Notes: a model not told the origin generated them from the letters alone. Shown: positions 1 through 6,742, counted from the first letter of the stretch. The stretch is 6,742 nucleotides of DNA from JBOFDP01 sp051647125 (GCA_051647125.1 JBOFDP010000060.1:1-6742); one strand, 5' to 3'. Translations and numbers: made by a program.

Positions 1-264
1 AAGTTCAGCCGCCACATAAAGAAAATGATTATCCCATAACATTTTAACACGAGTAGCATATTTCGGAGCCACAGAATATTCTTTACCTCGTATATCAACA
101 AATAAATCACTCCAGGCAGCATGTTGCCATTGGGTATCATATATTTCTCCATCAATAATAATTGGGATTTGAGTTCTAAGACAAGTATATGTAGGTTGTG
201 CCACTATTCCTGTTATACAAAAGGTCATTATGAAACAGCTAAATAATAATTTTTTTATCATCAT
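1..264 (-). CDS. CBM9-like secreted carbohydrate-binding protein, N-terminal part
   Basis: This is the first 88 codons of a minus-strand gene that runs off the left edge. There is no in-frame stop from the ATG at 264-262 to base 1. A second ATG follows at once (261-259), so the start is uncertain by one codon. Residues 1-22 form a Sec-type signal peptide: a Lys pair, a hydrophobic stretch, then VAQ, with likely cleavage before Gln23. The mature part carries IPIIIDGEIYD (about 33-43), then WQHAAWSDLF (about 46-55) and TRVKMLWDNHFLYVAAEL (71-88). The IDG, W..A.WS..F and K.LWD..LYVAAEL pattern is typical of proteins annotated 'carbohydrate-binding family 9-like' in Bacteroidota, a DOMON-type beta-sandwich. 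In this family the domain is followed by more sequence, here missing. It is divergent from the glycosidase cluster, and a role in binding glycan at the cell surface or periplasm is inferred. The family is fairly clear; the ligand is unknown. Confidence 0.82.
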   Translation of the reverse strand, partial: MMIKKLLFSCFIMTFCITGIVAQPTYTCLRTQIPIIIDGEIYDTQWQHAAWSDLFVDIRGKEYSVAPKYATRVKMLWDNHFLYVAAEL

Positions 265-288
265 TGTAGAATAATTTTTATTTTAGTA

Positions 289-320
289 CGAATATAACTA
301 AATTTGTTATGATATACAAA
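289..320 (-). promoter_or_regulatory. Putative Bacteroidetes promoter for the CBM9-like gene
   Basis: On the minus strand, TTTG (complement of 317-320) is followed after exactly 20 bases by TATATTCG (complement of 289-296). This fits the -33 TTTG / -7 TAnnTTTG arrangement of Bacteroidota, with one mismatch in the -7 box (TTCG for TTTG). The start codon lies 24 bases past the -7 box, which allows a leader of roughly 18 bases. It overlaps the plus-strand promoter element of the next gene. The call rests on pattern match only. Confidence 0.45.
291..309 (+). promoter_or_regulatory. Putative promoter of the TIM-barrel glycosylhydrolase gene
   Basis: A perfect TAnnTTTG box (TAAATTTG, 299-306) sits 33 bases before the ATG at 340. 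It is preceded directly by AATATAAC (291-298) and followed by TTA. The same flanks surround a TAnnTTTG box before the beta-mannosidase (1430-1449), which supports it being functional. No good TTTG -33 box is seen 19-21 bases upstream, where only a T run (275-279) occurs, so an activator may be needed. That last point is inference. Confidence 0.5.
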
Positions 321-339
321 ATATAATCCCCAACAGTTT

Positions 340-1386
340 ATGCATAAATATAAAATATTATTTTTTCTATTCCTTTTTTTAGGGTCTTTTCATGCTAAAT
401 CACAACCTCAATTTTGGACATGGATACATTACTCTGAGCAGAGAGATTGGAAATCATGGTTTGCCGAATTAAAAGATATTGGGATTACAGGCGTTTTAAT
501 GAATGCTAGCAAAGAAGGTTATGAAAAAATAATTCCCATAGCCGATTCTATGGGCATAGAAATACATGCTTGGTTATGGATTATGAATAATGGTAAAATA
601 GCTGCCGAACATCCTGAATGGTTAGACTATAATCGTAATGGTATCTCCATAAAAGATAAGCGAGCATATGTGGATTATTATAAATTCTTAAATCCTGCTG
701 CCAAAGGGGTAAAAGAAGCTATTATAAAATATATAGACACCATAGCAAGCATTAAAGGTATTAAAGGTATAAGTTTAGATTATTGTAGATATGTAGATGC
801 CATACTTCCAACTTCATTATGGAAAAATTATAATGTCATACAAGATAAAATTTATCCCGAATGGGATTATGGTTATCACCCAGAAATGTTACAAGCTTTT
901 ATAAAAAAATATACCTATGATCCTCGCAATAAACAAGATTCTTCTATGGATGCAAAATGGTTACAATTTCGTATGGACAAGATAAATGATATAGTAATTT
1001 CATTAGAAAAATTATCCAAAAAACGTAAAATTGAAATTTCTGCCTCTCCATTTCCTACTCCAGAAATATCTATAAATATGGTTTACCAGGATTGGGGAAA
1101 ATGGAAGTTGGATAGAACCTTTCCTATGATTTATAATGGATTTTATTATGGAGATTTAGATTGGATTGCATCTTGTATAAAAGATTGTCGCCGTGATATG
1201 TATCCTAAAACTAAATTGTACTTTGGGGTTTATGCTCCCGATTATAAATCATCTCCTTTTAGCATTATAGAATCTATACAAATAGCAATGGAAAATGGAG
1301 CTGAGGGAGTCGCTTTTTTTGATTTTGATACATTTACAAAAAAACAAAAATCTGATATTAAAGCTTATATAAGCCATTTGAAATAA
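340..1386 (+). CDS. Secreted TIM-barrel protein, family 10-like glycosylhydrolase (GHL10/COG1649-type)
   Basis: This 348-residue protein begins with a Sec signal peptide (residues 1-21: Lys3, Lys5, a Phe/Leu-rich core, likely cleavage near AKS/Q). The rest reads as one alpha/beta barrel. WKSWFAELKDIGITGVLM (about 37-54), GIEIHAWLWIMN (about 72-83) and GISLDYCRYVD (144-154) match successive strands of the 'family 10-like' glycosylhydrolases, whose hallmark is DGIHLDyxRY. VYQDWGKW (248-255), PMIYNG (262-267) and GVAFFDFDTF (323-332) match the later strands. Candidate active-site acids are Asp147, Glu232, Asp251 and Asp328/Asp330, all chosen by position only. The protein has no DxxDxDxE motif, so it is not a GH18 enzyme. 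It leads the plus-strand cluster, 100 bp before a beta-mannosidase, so a glycan substrate in the same pathway is likely. The exact reaction cannot be read from the sequence. The ATG at 340 gives an intact signal peptide. The relation to the superfamily is fairly secure; catalytic activity is not. Confidence 0.72.
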   Translation: MHKYKILFFLFLFLGSFHAKSQPQFWTWIHYSEQRDWKSWFAELKDIGITGVLMNASKEGYEKIIPIADSMGIEIHAWLWIMNNGKIAAEHPEWLDYNRNGISIKDKRAYVDYYKFLNPAAKGVKEAIIKYIDTIASIKGIKGISLDYCRYVDAILPTSLWKNYNVIQDKIYPEWDYGYHPEMLQAFIKKYTYDPRNKQDSSMDAKWLQFRMDKINDIVISLEKLSKKRKIEISASPFPTPEISINMVYQDWGKWKLDRTFPMIYNGFYYGDLDWIASCIKDCRRDMYPKTKLYFGVYAPDYKSSPFSIIESIQIAMENGAEGVAFFDFDTFTKKQKSDIKAYISHLK

Positions 1387-1429
1387 TTTTTATATACTTA
1401 ATTTTAAAGATTTATAAAGAACACTTAGA

Positions 1430-1449
1430 AATATAACTTACTTTTGTTA
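1430..1449 (+). promoter_or_regulatory. Putative promoter before the GH2 beta-mannosidase
   Basis: A perfect TAnnTTTG box (TACTTTTG, 1439-1446) lies 40 bases before the ATG at 1487. Its flanks, AATATAACT before and TTA after, repeat those of the box at 299-306 almost exactly. As at that site, no clear TTTG lies 19-21 bases upstream. The element suggests the beta-mannosidase and downstream genes can be transcribed from here, with or without readthrough from the gene before. Confidence 0.5.
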
Positions 1450-1471
1450 CAAGCTTTTTTCTTTATCATTT

Positions 1472-1479
1472 TAAATTTG
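1472..1479 (+). promoter_or_regulatory. Second TAnnTTTG box close to the beta-mannosidase start
   Basis: TAAATTTG occurs again at 1472-1479, identical to the box at 299-306. It ends only seven bases before the ATG at 1487, so transcription from it would give an almost leaderless message. The nearest upstream TTTG (1443-1446) is 25 bases away, too far for a standard -33 box. It may simply be part of the AT-rich leader that replaces a Shine-Dalgarno site in this phylum. Confidence 0.2.
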
Positions 1480-1486
1480 TAAACTC

Positions 1487-4090
1487 ATGAAACAAATTAT
1501 TTTTAGTTTTTTATGCCTCTGTTTTACCCAAATAATTATGGCACAAATCCCAATTATAATTAATTTAGATAAACAATGGACCTTACATTGTGTAGGTTCT
1601 AATATGGAGGTTCTGCCTGCGAGCGTACCTGGTAATGTACATACTGACCTTATTAATAATCATAAAATTATCGACCCCTATTATCGTACTAATGAAAAAA
1701 CATTACAATGGATTGATAAAAGAACATGGCTATACGAAACTTCTTTCGATGTAGATGACAAAGTATTAGAACAAGCCGTTATTCTTCTACAGTGTTTAGG
1801 CTTGGATACTTACTGTGATATTTATCTAAATGATACTTTAATAGCACACACTGATAACATGTTTCGCACTTATTCTTTTTCTATAAAACCTTACCTTAAA
1901 GAAAAAAATAACTCCTTAAAGCTATATTTTCATTCTCCTACTTTCAAAGCATTAAGTGCCATGAATGCCTATGGATTAAGATTACCCGCAGATAACGATC
2001 AATCTGTATTAGGCGGTATGGATAGTTTAAGGGTAAGCCCTTTTGTTAGAAAAGCTCCTTATCATTTTGGTTGGGATTGGGGACCTCGATTGGTAACCTC
2101 CGGCATTTGGAAACCTATACAAATTATAGCCTACAACAAAGCAAAAATCAACGATGTATTTTTTCAACAAAAAAAAGTTAATACGCAACAAGCCGATATA
2201 CTAACACACCTATCCATTTACAGCATTGTAAACAAAAATGCCCTACTCAATATCACTGATAAAAAGACAGGTAAAGTTATTGCTCAAAAAAATATTACAC
2301 TTAAAAAAGGAGATAATCAAATTTCTCTGCCATTTTCTGTATCTAAACCTCTCCTATGGTGGACTAATGGATTAGGCAAACAACATCTCTATACATGGGA
2401 GGTAAGCTTATCTACAAAGAATGATACCTATGACAAGGTAACAAAACGTATAGGGCTACGTAGTATAAAAATTATTCAGAAATATAGTGATGATTCTCAA
2501 GGTACTAGTTTTTATGTAGAACTCAATGGGATACCTACATTTATAAAAGGAGCTAATCATATCCCGAATGATGTATTTCTAAATCGTGTAACACCTAAAG
2601 TATATGATTGGGAAATTATAAAAACTGCTAAAGCTAGTAATATGAATATGCTCAGAGTATGGGGCGGCGGTATTTATGAAGACGATATTTTTTATACTCT
2701 TTGTGATGAAGCAGGTATTTTAGTATGGCAAGATTTTATTTTTGCTTGTAGTATGTATCCGGGTACCGAGAGTTTTTTAGAAAATATAAAAGCCGAAGCG
2801 ATAGATAATATAAAGCGACTACGAAATCACCCCTCCTTGGCTATTTGGTGTGGCAATAATGAAATTGATATAGCCTGGCAACAATATGATGAAAAAGGAG
2901 GCTGGGGATGGAAAGAAAAATATACCACTGTACAGAGAGCTACTATTTGGAAAGCCTATAATGATATTTTCAAGACAATACTACCTCAAATCGTAAAACA
3001 ATATGATAGTGGCACTTTTTATATGCATTCTTCCCCTATTGTTTCCACGCTAAATAAACACGCCTCCAATGAAAGTATTAAAGAAGGAGATATGCATTAT
3101 TGGGATGTATGGCATGGTAAACAAAAACCTTTTAATGCCTTTAATGAAGTGGTAGGACGATTTATGAGTGAATATGGTTTTCAATCTTTCCCTGAATTAG
3201 TTACCGTACAAAAATATGCCTTGCCAGAAGATTATGATATAGAGTCTGAGGTAATGAAAGCTCATCAACGTAGTTTTATTGGCAATAAAGCTATAAAAAA
3301 ATATATGGATTGGTATTATAAAACACCTAAAAATTTTGAACAATTCTTATATGTAGGTCAAGTATTGCAAGCGGAAGGTATAAAAACTGCTTTAGAAAGT
3401 CACCGTAGAAATATGCCTTATTGTATGGGAACTTTATATTGGCAAATTAATGACTGTTGGCCTGTAGCCTCGTGGTCAAGTACTGATTATTACAGACGTT
3501 GGAAAGCATTACAATATTTTACAAAAAAAGCATTTGAACCCATTATACTTTCCACCTACAAAGATAGCAACAGCATGTTTTTAACTTATGTTATTTCTGA
3601 TAAATTAAAAAATATCCATCAAGTTATACTTACAAGTCGTATTATAGATTTTGAGGGGAAAGAAATTTTTATAAAAAAAAGTGTAGTAGATATACTCTCC
3701 AATACATCTACCTTAATTTCTAAGGACAATTTTAAAACTATTAATACACATAATAAGTTGCTCGTCAATACACTTACGAAAAAGGATAAAAAAATTGCAG
3801 AGAATATCTATTATTTTGATACTATAAAAAATATTCAGCTTCCAAAATCAAATATGAATATAGACATAAAACAAAAAAATGATACACTCTTTGAGATTCT
3901 TGTCAATAGCGATAAATTAGCTAAAAATCTCTATTTGCAAACCCATAAAATAGATGGATTTTTTAGTGATAATTTTTTTGATATCTTACCCCAAGAAAGC
4001 AAAATTTTACTATTTTCTACAAAAGAAAAAACCTCTATAGAGAACTTATTAAATGATATTTTTTATACTACAATTCTAGATAGCTATTAA
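1487..4090 (+). CDS. GH2 exo-beta-mannosidase, secreted
   Basis: A complete glycoside hydrolase family 2 beta-mannosidase of 867 residues, close to the roughly 860 of the Bacteroides enzymes. It removes terminal beta-linked mannose, such as the core mannose of N-glycans or that of beta-manno-oligosaccharides. Residues 1-19 are a Sec signal peptide ending IMA, with Gln20 as likely first mature residue and no lipobox, so it is probably periplasmic. The N-terminal sugar-binding domain holds VPGNVHTDL and GWDWGPR (195-201). An Ig-like domain containing WWTNGLGKQHLYTW follows. The catalytic barrel has FIKGANHIP, RVWGGG (390-395), the acid/base Glu459 in GNNE and the nucleophile Glu562 in SEYGFQS, then NDCWPVASWSS (C657, W658). 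The C-terminal Ig-like domain ends with FFSDNFFDILP, typical of mannosidases. Both catalytic glutamates are present. GH125 follows 39 bp downstream, which favours a manno-oligosaccharide substrate. Family certain; natural substrate inferred. Confidence 0.97.
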   Translation: MKQIIFSFLCLCFTQIIMAQIPIIINLDKQWTLHCVGSNMEVLPASVPGNVHTDLINNHKIIDPYYRTNEKTLQWIDKRTWLYETSFDVDDKVLEQAVILLQCLGLDTYCDIYLNDTLIAHTDNMFRTYSFSIKPYLKEKNNSLKLYFHSPTFKALSAMNAYGLRLPADNDQSVLGGMDSLRVSPFVRKAPYHFGWDWGPRLVTSGIWKPIQIIAYNKAKINDVFFQQKKVNTQQADILTHLSIYSIVNKNALLNITDKKTGKVIAQKNITLKKGDNQISLPFSVSKPLLWWTNGLGKQHLYTWEVSLSTKNDTYDKVTKRIGLRSIKIIQKYSDDSQGTSFYVELNGIPTFIKGANHIPNDVFLNRVTPKVYDWEIIKTAKASNMNMLRVWGGGIYEDDIFYTLCDEAGILVWQDFIFACSMYPGTESFLENIKAEAIDNIKRLRNHPSLAIWCGNNEIDIAWQQYDEKGGWGWKEKYTTVQRATIWKAYNDIFKTILPQIVKQYDSGTFYMHSSPIVSTLNKHASNESIKEGDMHYWDVWHGKQKPFNAFNEVVGRFMSEYGFQSFPELVTVQKYALPEDYDIESEVMKAHQRSFIGNKAIKKYMDWYYKTPKNFEQFLYVGQVLQAEGIKTALESHRRNMPYCMGTLYWQINDCWPVASWSSTDYYRRWKALQYFTKKAFEPIILSTYKDSNSMFLTYVISDKLKNIHQVILTSRIIDFEGKEIFIKKSVVDILSNTSTLISKDNFKTINTHNKLLVNTLTKKDKKIAENIYYFDTIKNIQLPKSNMNIDIKQKNDTLFEILVNSDKLAKNLYLQTHKIDGFFSDNFFDILPQESKILLFSTKEKTSIENLLNDIFYTTILDSY

Positions 4091-4129
4091 ACAAAACATT
4101 TATTTTATTACTCTTTAAATTTATTTTAT

Positions 4130-5572
4130 ATGAAGCACATTTCTCGCAGAAAATTTATTCAAGCAACCTCTCTATTTGGAACTTATACCAGTGTTTTTGG
4201 AATGGAAAAACTACTTAATAATGATATGCCTTTCTCTCAGATAGCTTATACTTCAATGCGTCCACCACTTGCTGAAAGAAAATTTGTAAGCCCTATAATA
4301 GATGAAGTTGTACAAAAAACAAAGAAAAAAATTAAGAATCCTAAACTTGCGTGGATGTTTGAAAATTGCTTTCCTAATACACTAGATACTACTGTCTTCT
4401 ATAATGAAGATAATTGCATGCCAGATACCTTTGTTATTACTGGTGATATAGATGCTATGTGGCTAAGAGATAGTGCGGCACAGGTGTACCCTTATGTTGT
4501 GTATGCTGGACAGGATAAAAAATTAGATTTAATGTTGCAAGGTGTTATTAATAGACAAGCACAATCTATTATGCTAGATCCTTATGCAAATGCCTTTAAT
4601 AAAACACCTAAAAAAAATGAATATACAGACTATACAGAGATGCAACCCGAAGTATTTGAACGAAAATGGGAATTAGATTCTCTGTGCTACCCTATTCGAT
4701 TAGCACATCATTATTGGAAAACTACTAAGAATACAGCACCTTTTAATACGGAATGGTTAAAAGTTGCTAAACTAATCTATCAGACCATGATTACCCAACA
4801 ACGTAAAAAGGGATTGGGAGATTATTCTTTTCAACGACTCACTACCTACTCCTCAGAAACACAATATGGTAGAGGTTATGGCAATCCTATAAATCCAGTG
4901 GGTTTAATCTGCTCTTCTTTCAGACCCTCGGATGATGCTACTATCTTTTTATTTCTTATTCCATCTAATTTATTTGCCATAAAATCATTAAGACAATTAG
5001 CTGAAATAGTATCTACTATTTATAAGGATAATGAATTTGCCAATCAATGTATAGCATTGGCTAATGAAGTAGAAAAAGCTGTTTATAAATATTCGGCCAA
5101 TGAGGTGTATAATTTTGGGAAAATTATGGCTTTTGAAGTAGATGGGTTTGGTAGTCAATTATATATGGATGATGCCAATGTACCCAGTCTTTTAGCTTTG
5201 CCTTATTTGGGACTTCTCTCTGAAGAAGATATACTTTATAAAAATATACGCAATTTTGTATGGAGCAAAAGAAATCCTTACTTTTATGAAAATGATAAGT
5301 TTCAAGGTATCGGTAGTCCTCATGTAGGTAAAGATAATTATATTTGGCCTATGAGTATTATTATGAAAGCTTTTACAACCCATAATCCAGTTGAAATTAA
5401 GCATTGTTTAGATATGCTTATTAATAGTGATGGAAACACAGGATTTATGCATGAATCTTTTTTAATCTCTAACCCAAAAGAATTTACACGATCTTGGTTT
5501 GCATGGGCAAATACCTTATTTGGAGCATTGGTATTAAATGTATTAGAAAAACATAAATCTATACAGTTGTAA
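4130..5572 (+). CDS. GH125 exo-alpha-1,6-mannosidase with Tat-like leader
   Basis: A complete 480-residue GH125 enzyme (older name DUF1237), an (alpha/alpha)6-barrel inverting exo-mannosidase that removes alpha-1,6-linked mannose from N-glycan or mannan fragments. Family signatures run in order: LAWMFENCFPNTLDTT, ITGDIDAMWLRDS (D108-S115), VFERKWELDSLCYP, FRPSDDATIF (F264-F273), DGFGSQLYMDDANVPSLL (from D338), GSPHVGKDNYIWPMS (from G395), and GFMHESF with TRSWFAWAN near the end. Asp269 and Glu442 have the same spacing (173 residues) as the general acid Asp220 and base Glu393 that I recall for the Clostridium perfringens enzyme, so both catalytic residues appear intact. The N-terminus SRRKFIQ (R6, R7) followed by a weakly hydrophobic stretch matches a twin-arginine signal, unlike the Sec leaders of its neighbours. 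It starts 39 bp after the beta-mannosidase with no promoter box between them, so co-transcription is likely. The two enzymes would act in turn on a mannose-rich core. Confidence 0.96.
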   Translation: MKHISRRKFIQATSLFGTYTSVFGMEKLLNNDMPFSQIAYTSMRPPLAERKFVSPIIDEVVQKTKKKIKNPKLAWMFENCFPNTLDTTVFYNEDNCMPDTFVITGDIDAMWLRDSAAQVYPYVVYAGQDKKLDLMLQGVINRQAQSIMLDPYANAFNKTPKKNEYTDYTEMQPEVFERKWELDSLCYPIRLAHHYWKTTKNTAPFNTEWLKVAKLIYQTMITQQRKKGLGDYSFQRLTTYSSETQYGRGYGNPINPVGLICSSFRPSDDATIFLFLIPSNLFAIKSLRQLAEIVSTIYKDNEFANQCIALANEVEKAVYKYSANEVYNFGKIMAFEVDGFGSQLYMDDANVPSLLALPYLGLLSEEDILYKNIRNFVWSKRNPYFYENDKFQGIGSPHVGKDNYIWPMSIIMKAFTTHNPVEIKHCLDMLINSDGNTGFMHESFLISNPKEFTRSWFAWANTLFGALVLNVLEKHKSIQL

Positions 5573-5634
5573 ATTTAATTATTAAACCCTCTACAAATAA
5601 AGTATTTTATTATTTCAAATACAAAAAATATCAA

Positions 5635-6742
5635 ATGAAAAAATTAGTTATAGGGATATTAAGTATCGGATTCATTTTTGCTATCTCTTGTAATGAAAAA
5701 CACTTTATCAGTAATGCTCAGCAAAGAGCCATAGTACAAAAAGACTTTGAGAATAGACAACAGTTACTTAATAATAAAGACCTTTTTAAAGCCTCTTTTG
5801 ATAAGAAATTGACCCAGGAACAACGAGAAGCCCTTCAGTTTTTATATGCCTATATGCCTTTAGGAGATATTACCGATTATTCTGGAGAATATTTTATAGA
5901 AAATATCAACTATGCGTTTAAAGCTCGTGAAGAAATGCCTTGGGGACAAAGTATTCCTGAACTTGAATTTCGCCATTTTGTATTACCTATTCGTGTAAAT
6001 AATGAAAATATAGATAGTAGTCGCAAAGTTTTTTACGAAGCATTAAAAGATAGAGTAAAAAATCTTTCTTTACACGATGCCGTATTAGAAGTAAATCATT
6101 GGTGTCATGAGAAAGTAGTATACGCTCCTTCAGATTCACGTACAAGCTCTCCCCTCTCATCTATGAAAACAGCTTCAGGACGCTGTGGAGAAGAATCTAC
6201 ATTTACTGTAGCCGCTTTGCGTGCTGTAGGTATTCCTGCTCGACAAGTATATACTCCTCGTTGGGCTCATACAGATGATAACCATGCCTGGGTAGAGGCT
6301 TGGATAGATAATAAATGGTATTTTTTAGGTGCTTGTGAGCCAGAACCTGTATTAAATTTAGGTTGGTTTAATGCTCCCGCTTCAAGAGGAATGCTCATGC
6401 ATACAAAAGTATTTGGGAGATATAAAGGCACTGAAGAAATTATGTATCAAACTCCTATCTATACTGAAATCAATGTTATAAATAACTATGCCCCTACTGC
6501 AAAATCAACTATAACTATATTGGATACTAACGGAAATTTTGTATCCGATGCAAAAGTAGAATTTAAAGTATATAACTATGCTGAATTTTATACTGTAGCT
6601 ACAAAAAAATCTGACGCACAGGGTAAAACTTTTCTTACTGCAGGAAAAGGCGATATGTTAGTTTGGGCTTCCAAGAATGGAGCATTTGGTTTTTCAAAAA
6701 TATCTTTTGGAAAAGAGGATAGCATTACTATAGAATTAAATA
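5635..6742 (+). CDS. Transglutaminase-like lipoprotein, 3' end beyond window
   Basis: An open frame begins with ATG at 5635 and continues for 369 codons without a stop to the right edge, so the C-terminus is missing. Residues 1-18 with Cys19 (FAISC) form a lipoprotein signal, so it should be lipid-anchored. A transglutaminase-core domain spans about residues 145-240: ASGRCGEESTFTVAALRAVGIPAR has nucleophile Cys184, and DDNHAWVEAW has His217. Where the third residue, Asp, is usual (W..LDP), this protein reads WYFLGACEPEP (W228-P238); I recall that variant as normal for a Bacteroidota/Firmicutes branch of the family. GWFNAPASRGMLMHT follows. From about residue 300 the sequence looks like a beta-sandwich of the carboxypeptidase-regulatory type (ITILDTNGNFVSDAKVEF, then DAQGKTFLTAGKGD). 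It lies 62 bp after GH125 with no promoter box between. Proteolysis, transpeptidation and PNGase-like deglycosylation are all possible; the function is not known. Confidence 0.88.
   Translation, partial: MKKLVIGILSIGFIFAISCNEKHFISNAQQRAIVQKDFENRQQLLNNKDLFKASFDKKLTQEQREALQFLYAYMPLGDITDYSGEYFIENINYAFKAREEMPWGQSIPELEFRHFVLPIRVNNENIDSSRKVFYEALKDRVKNLSLHDAVLEVNHWCHEKVVYAPSDSRTSSPLSSMKTASGRCGEESTFTVAALRAVGIPARQVYTPRWAHTDDNHAWVEAWIDNKWYFLGACEPEPVLNLGWFNAPASRGMLMHTKVFGRYKGTEEIMYQTPIYTEINVINNYAPTAKSTITILDTNGNFVSDAKVEFKVYNYAEFYTVATKKSDAQGKTFLTAGKGDMLVWASKNGAFGFSKISFGKEDSITIELN

Noticed and set aside
1387..1486. Possible terminator or small RNA in the 100 bp gap
   Set aside because: No GC-rich hairpin or conserved RNA structure is visible. 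The only supportable signals are the TAnnTTTG boxes already listed.
2169..2176. Run of eight A in the beta-mannosidase gene as a possible phase-variable site (another at 3673-3680)
   Set aside because: A runs of this length are common in this AT-rich DNA, the frame is intact across both, and exo-glycosidases are not typical phase-variable genes.
5192..5404. Minus-strand open frame of 70 codons inside the GH125 gene
   Set aside because: It lies wholly antisense within a well-supported GH125 coding region, across conserved motifs, and its translation has no recognisable domain. It is a shadow of AT-rich coding DNA.
5574..5586. Perfect inverted repeat TTTAAT-T-ATTAAA just after the GH125 stop
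   Set aside because: The stem is only six A/T pairs with a one-base loop and has no following T run. It is too weak for a terminator and expected by chance in such AT-rich sequence.
1..6742. CRISPR array, tRNA, rRNA, insertion sequence or defence system
   Set aside because: I saw no regularly spaced direct repeats, no tRNA-like or rRNA segments, no transposase motifs and no terminal inverted repeats. Base composition looks even across the window, so there is no sign of recent insertion.

Overview
The window looks like a piece of a Bacteroidota (Bacteroidetes) genome. The DNA is very AT-rich, with GC by eye at about one third or less. No purine-rich Shine-Dalgarno sites are visible before the genes. 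Upstream regions instead carry the TAnnTTTG -7 type box of this phylum. All gene families present are common in its polysaccharide- and glycoprotein-degrading loci. I cannot name the species or genus.

Layout. At the left edge lies the 5' part (88 codons) of a minus-strand gene for a secreted CBM9-like carbohydrate-binding protein. A 75 bp divergent promoter region follows (265-339). Four genes then run on the plus strand: a secreted TIM-barrel protein resembling the 'family 10-like' glycosylhydrolases (340-1386); a full-length GH2 beta-mannosidase (1487-4090); a GH125 exo-alpha-1,6-mannosidase with a Tat-like leader (4130-5572); and a transglutaminase-like lipoprotein (5635 to beyond 6742) cut by the right edge. 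Gaps between the plus-strand genes are 100, 39 and 62 bp. No clear GC-rich hairpin terminator lies in any gap, so the four are probably at least partly co-transcribed. A second promoter-like element lies in the 100 bp gap before the beta-mannosidase.

How the genes fit together. An exo-alpha-1,6-mannosidase plus an exo-beta-mannosidase can take apart the manno-oligosaccharide core of N-glycans: GH125 removes alpha-1,6-linked mannose and GH2 removes the beta-1,4-linked mannose next to GlcNAc. The TIM-barrel protein and the CBM9-like protein are plausible carbohydrate-active partners of unknown specificity. The transglutaminase-like lipoprotein belongs to a fold that includes cysteine proteases and eukaryotic peptide:N-glycanase, so a role on the protein part of glycoproteins is possible but unproven. 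No SusC/SusD pair, sensor or sigma factor is in the window, so this is either part of a larger locus or a satellite enzyme cluster.

The points most worth following up are the near-identical promoter element before the first two plus-strand genes (AATATAAC, then TAnnTTTG, then TTA), the uncharacterised TIM-barrel protein, and the transglutaminase-like lipoprotein, which lacks the usual Asp after its Cys and His.
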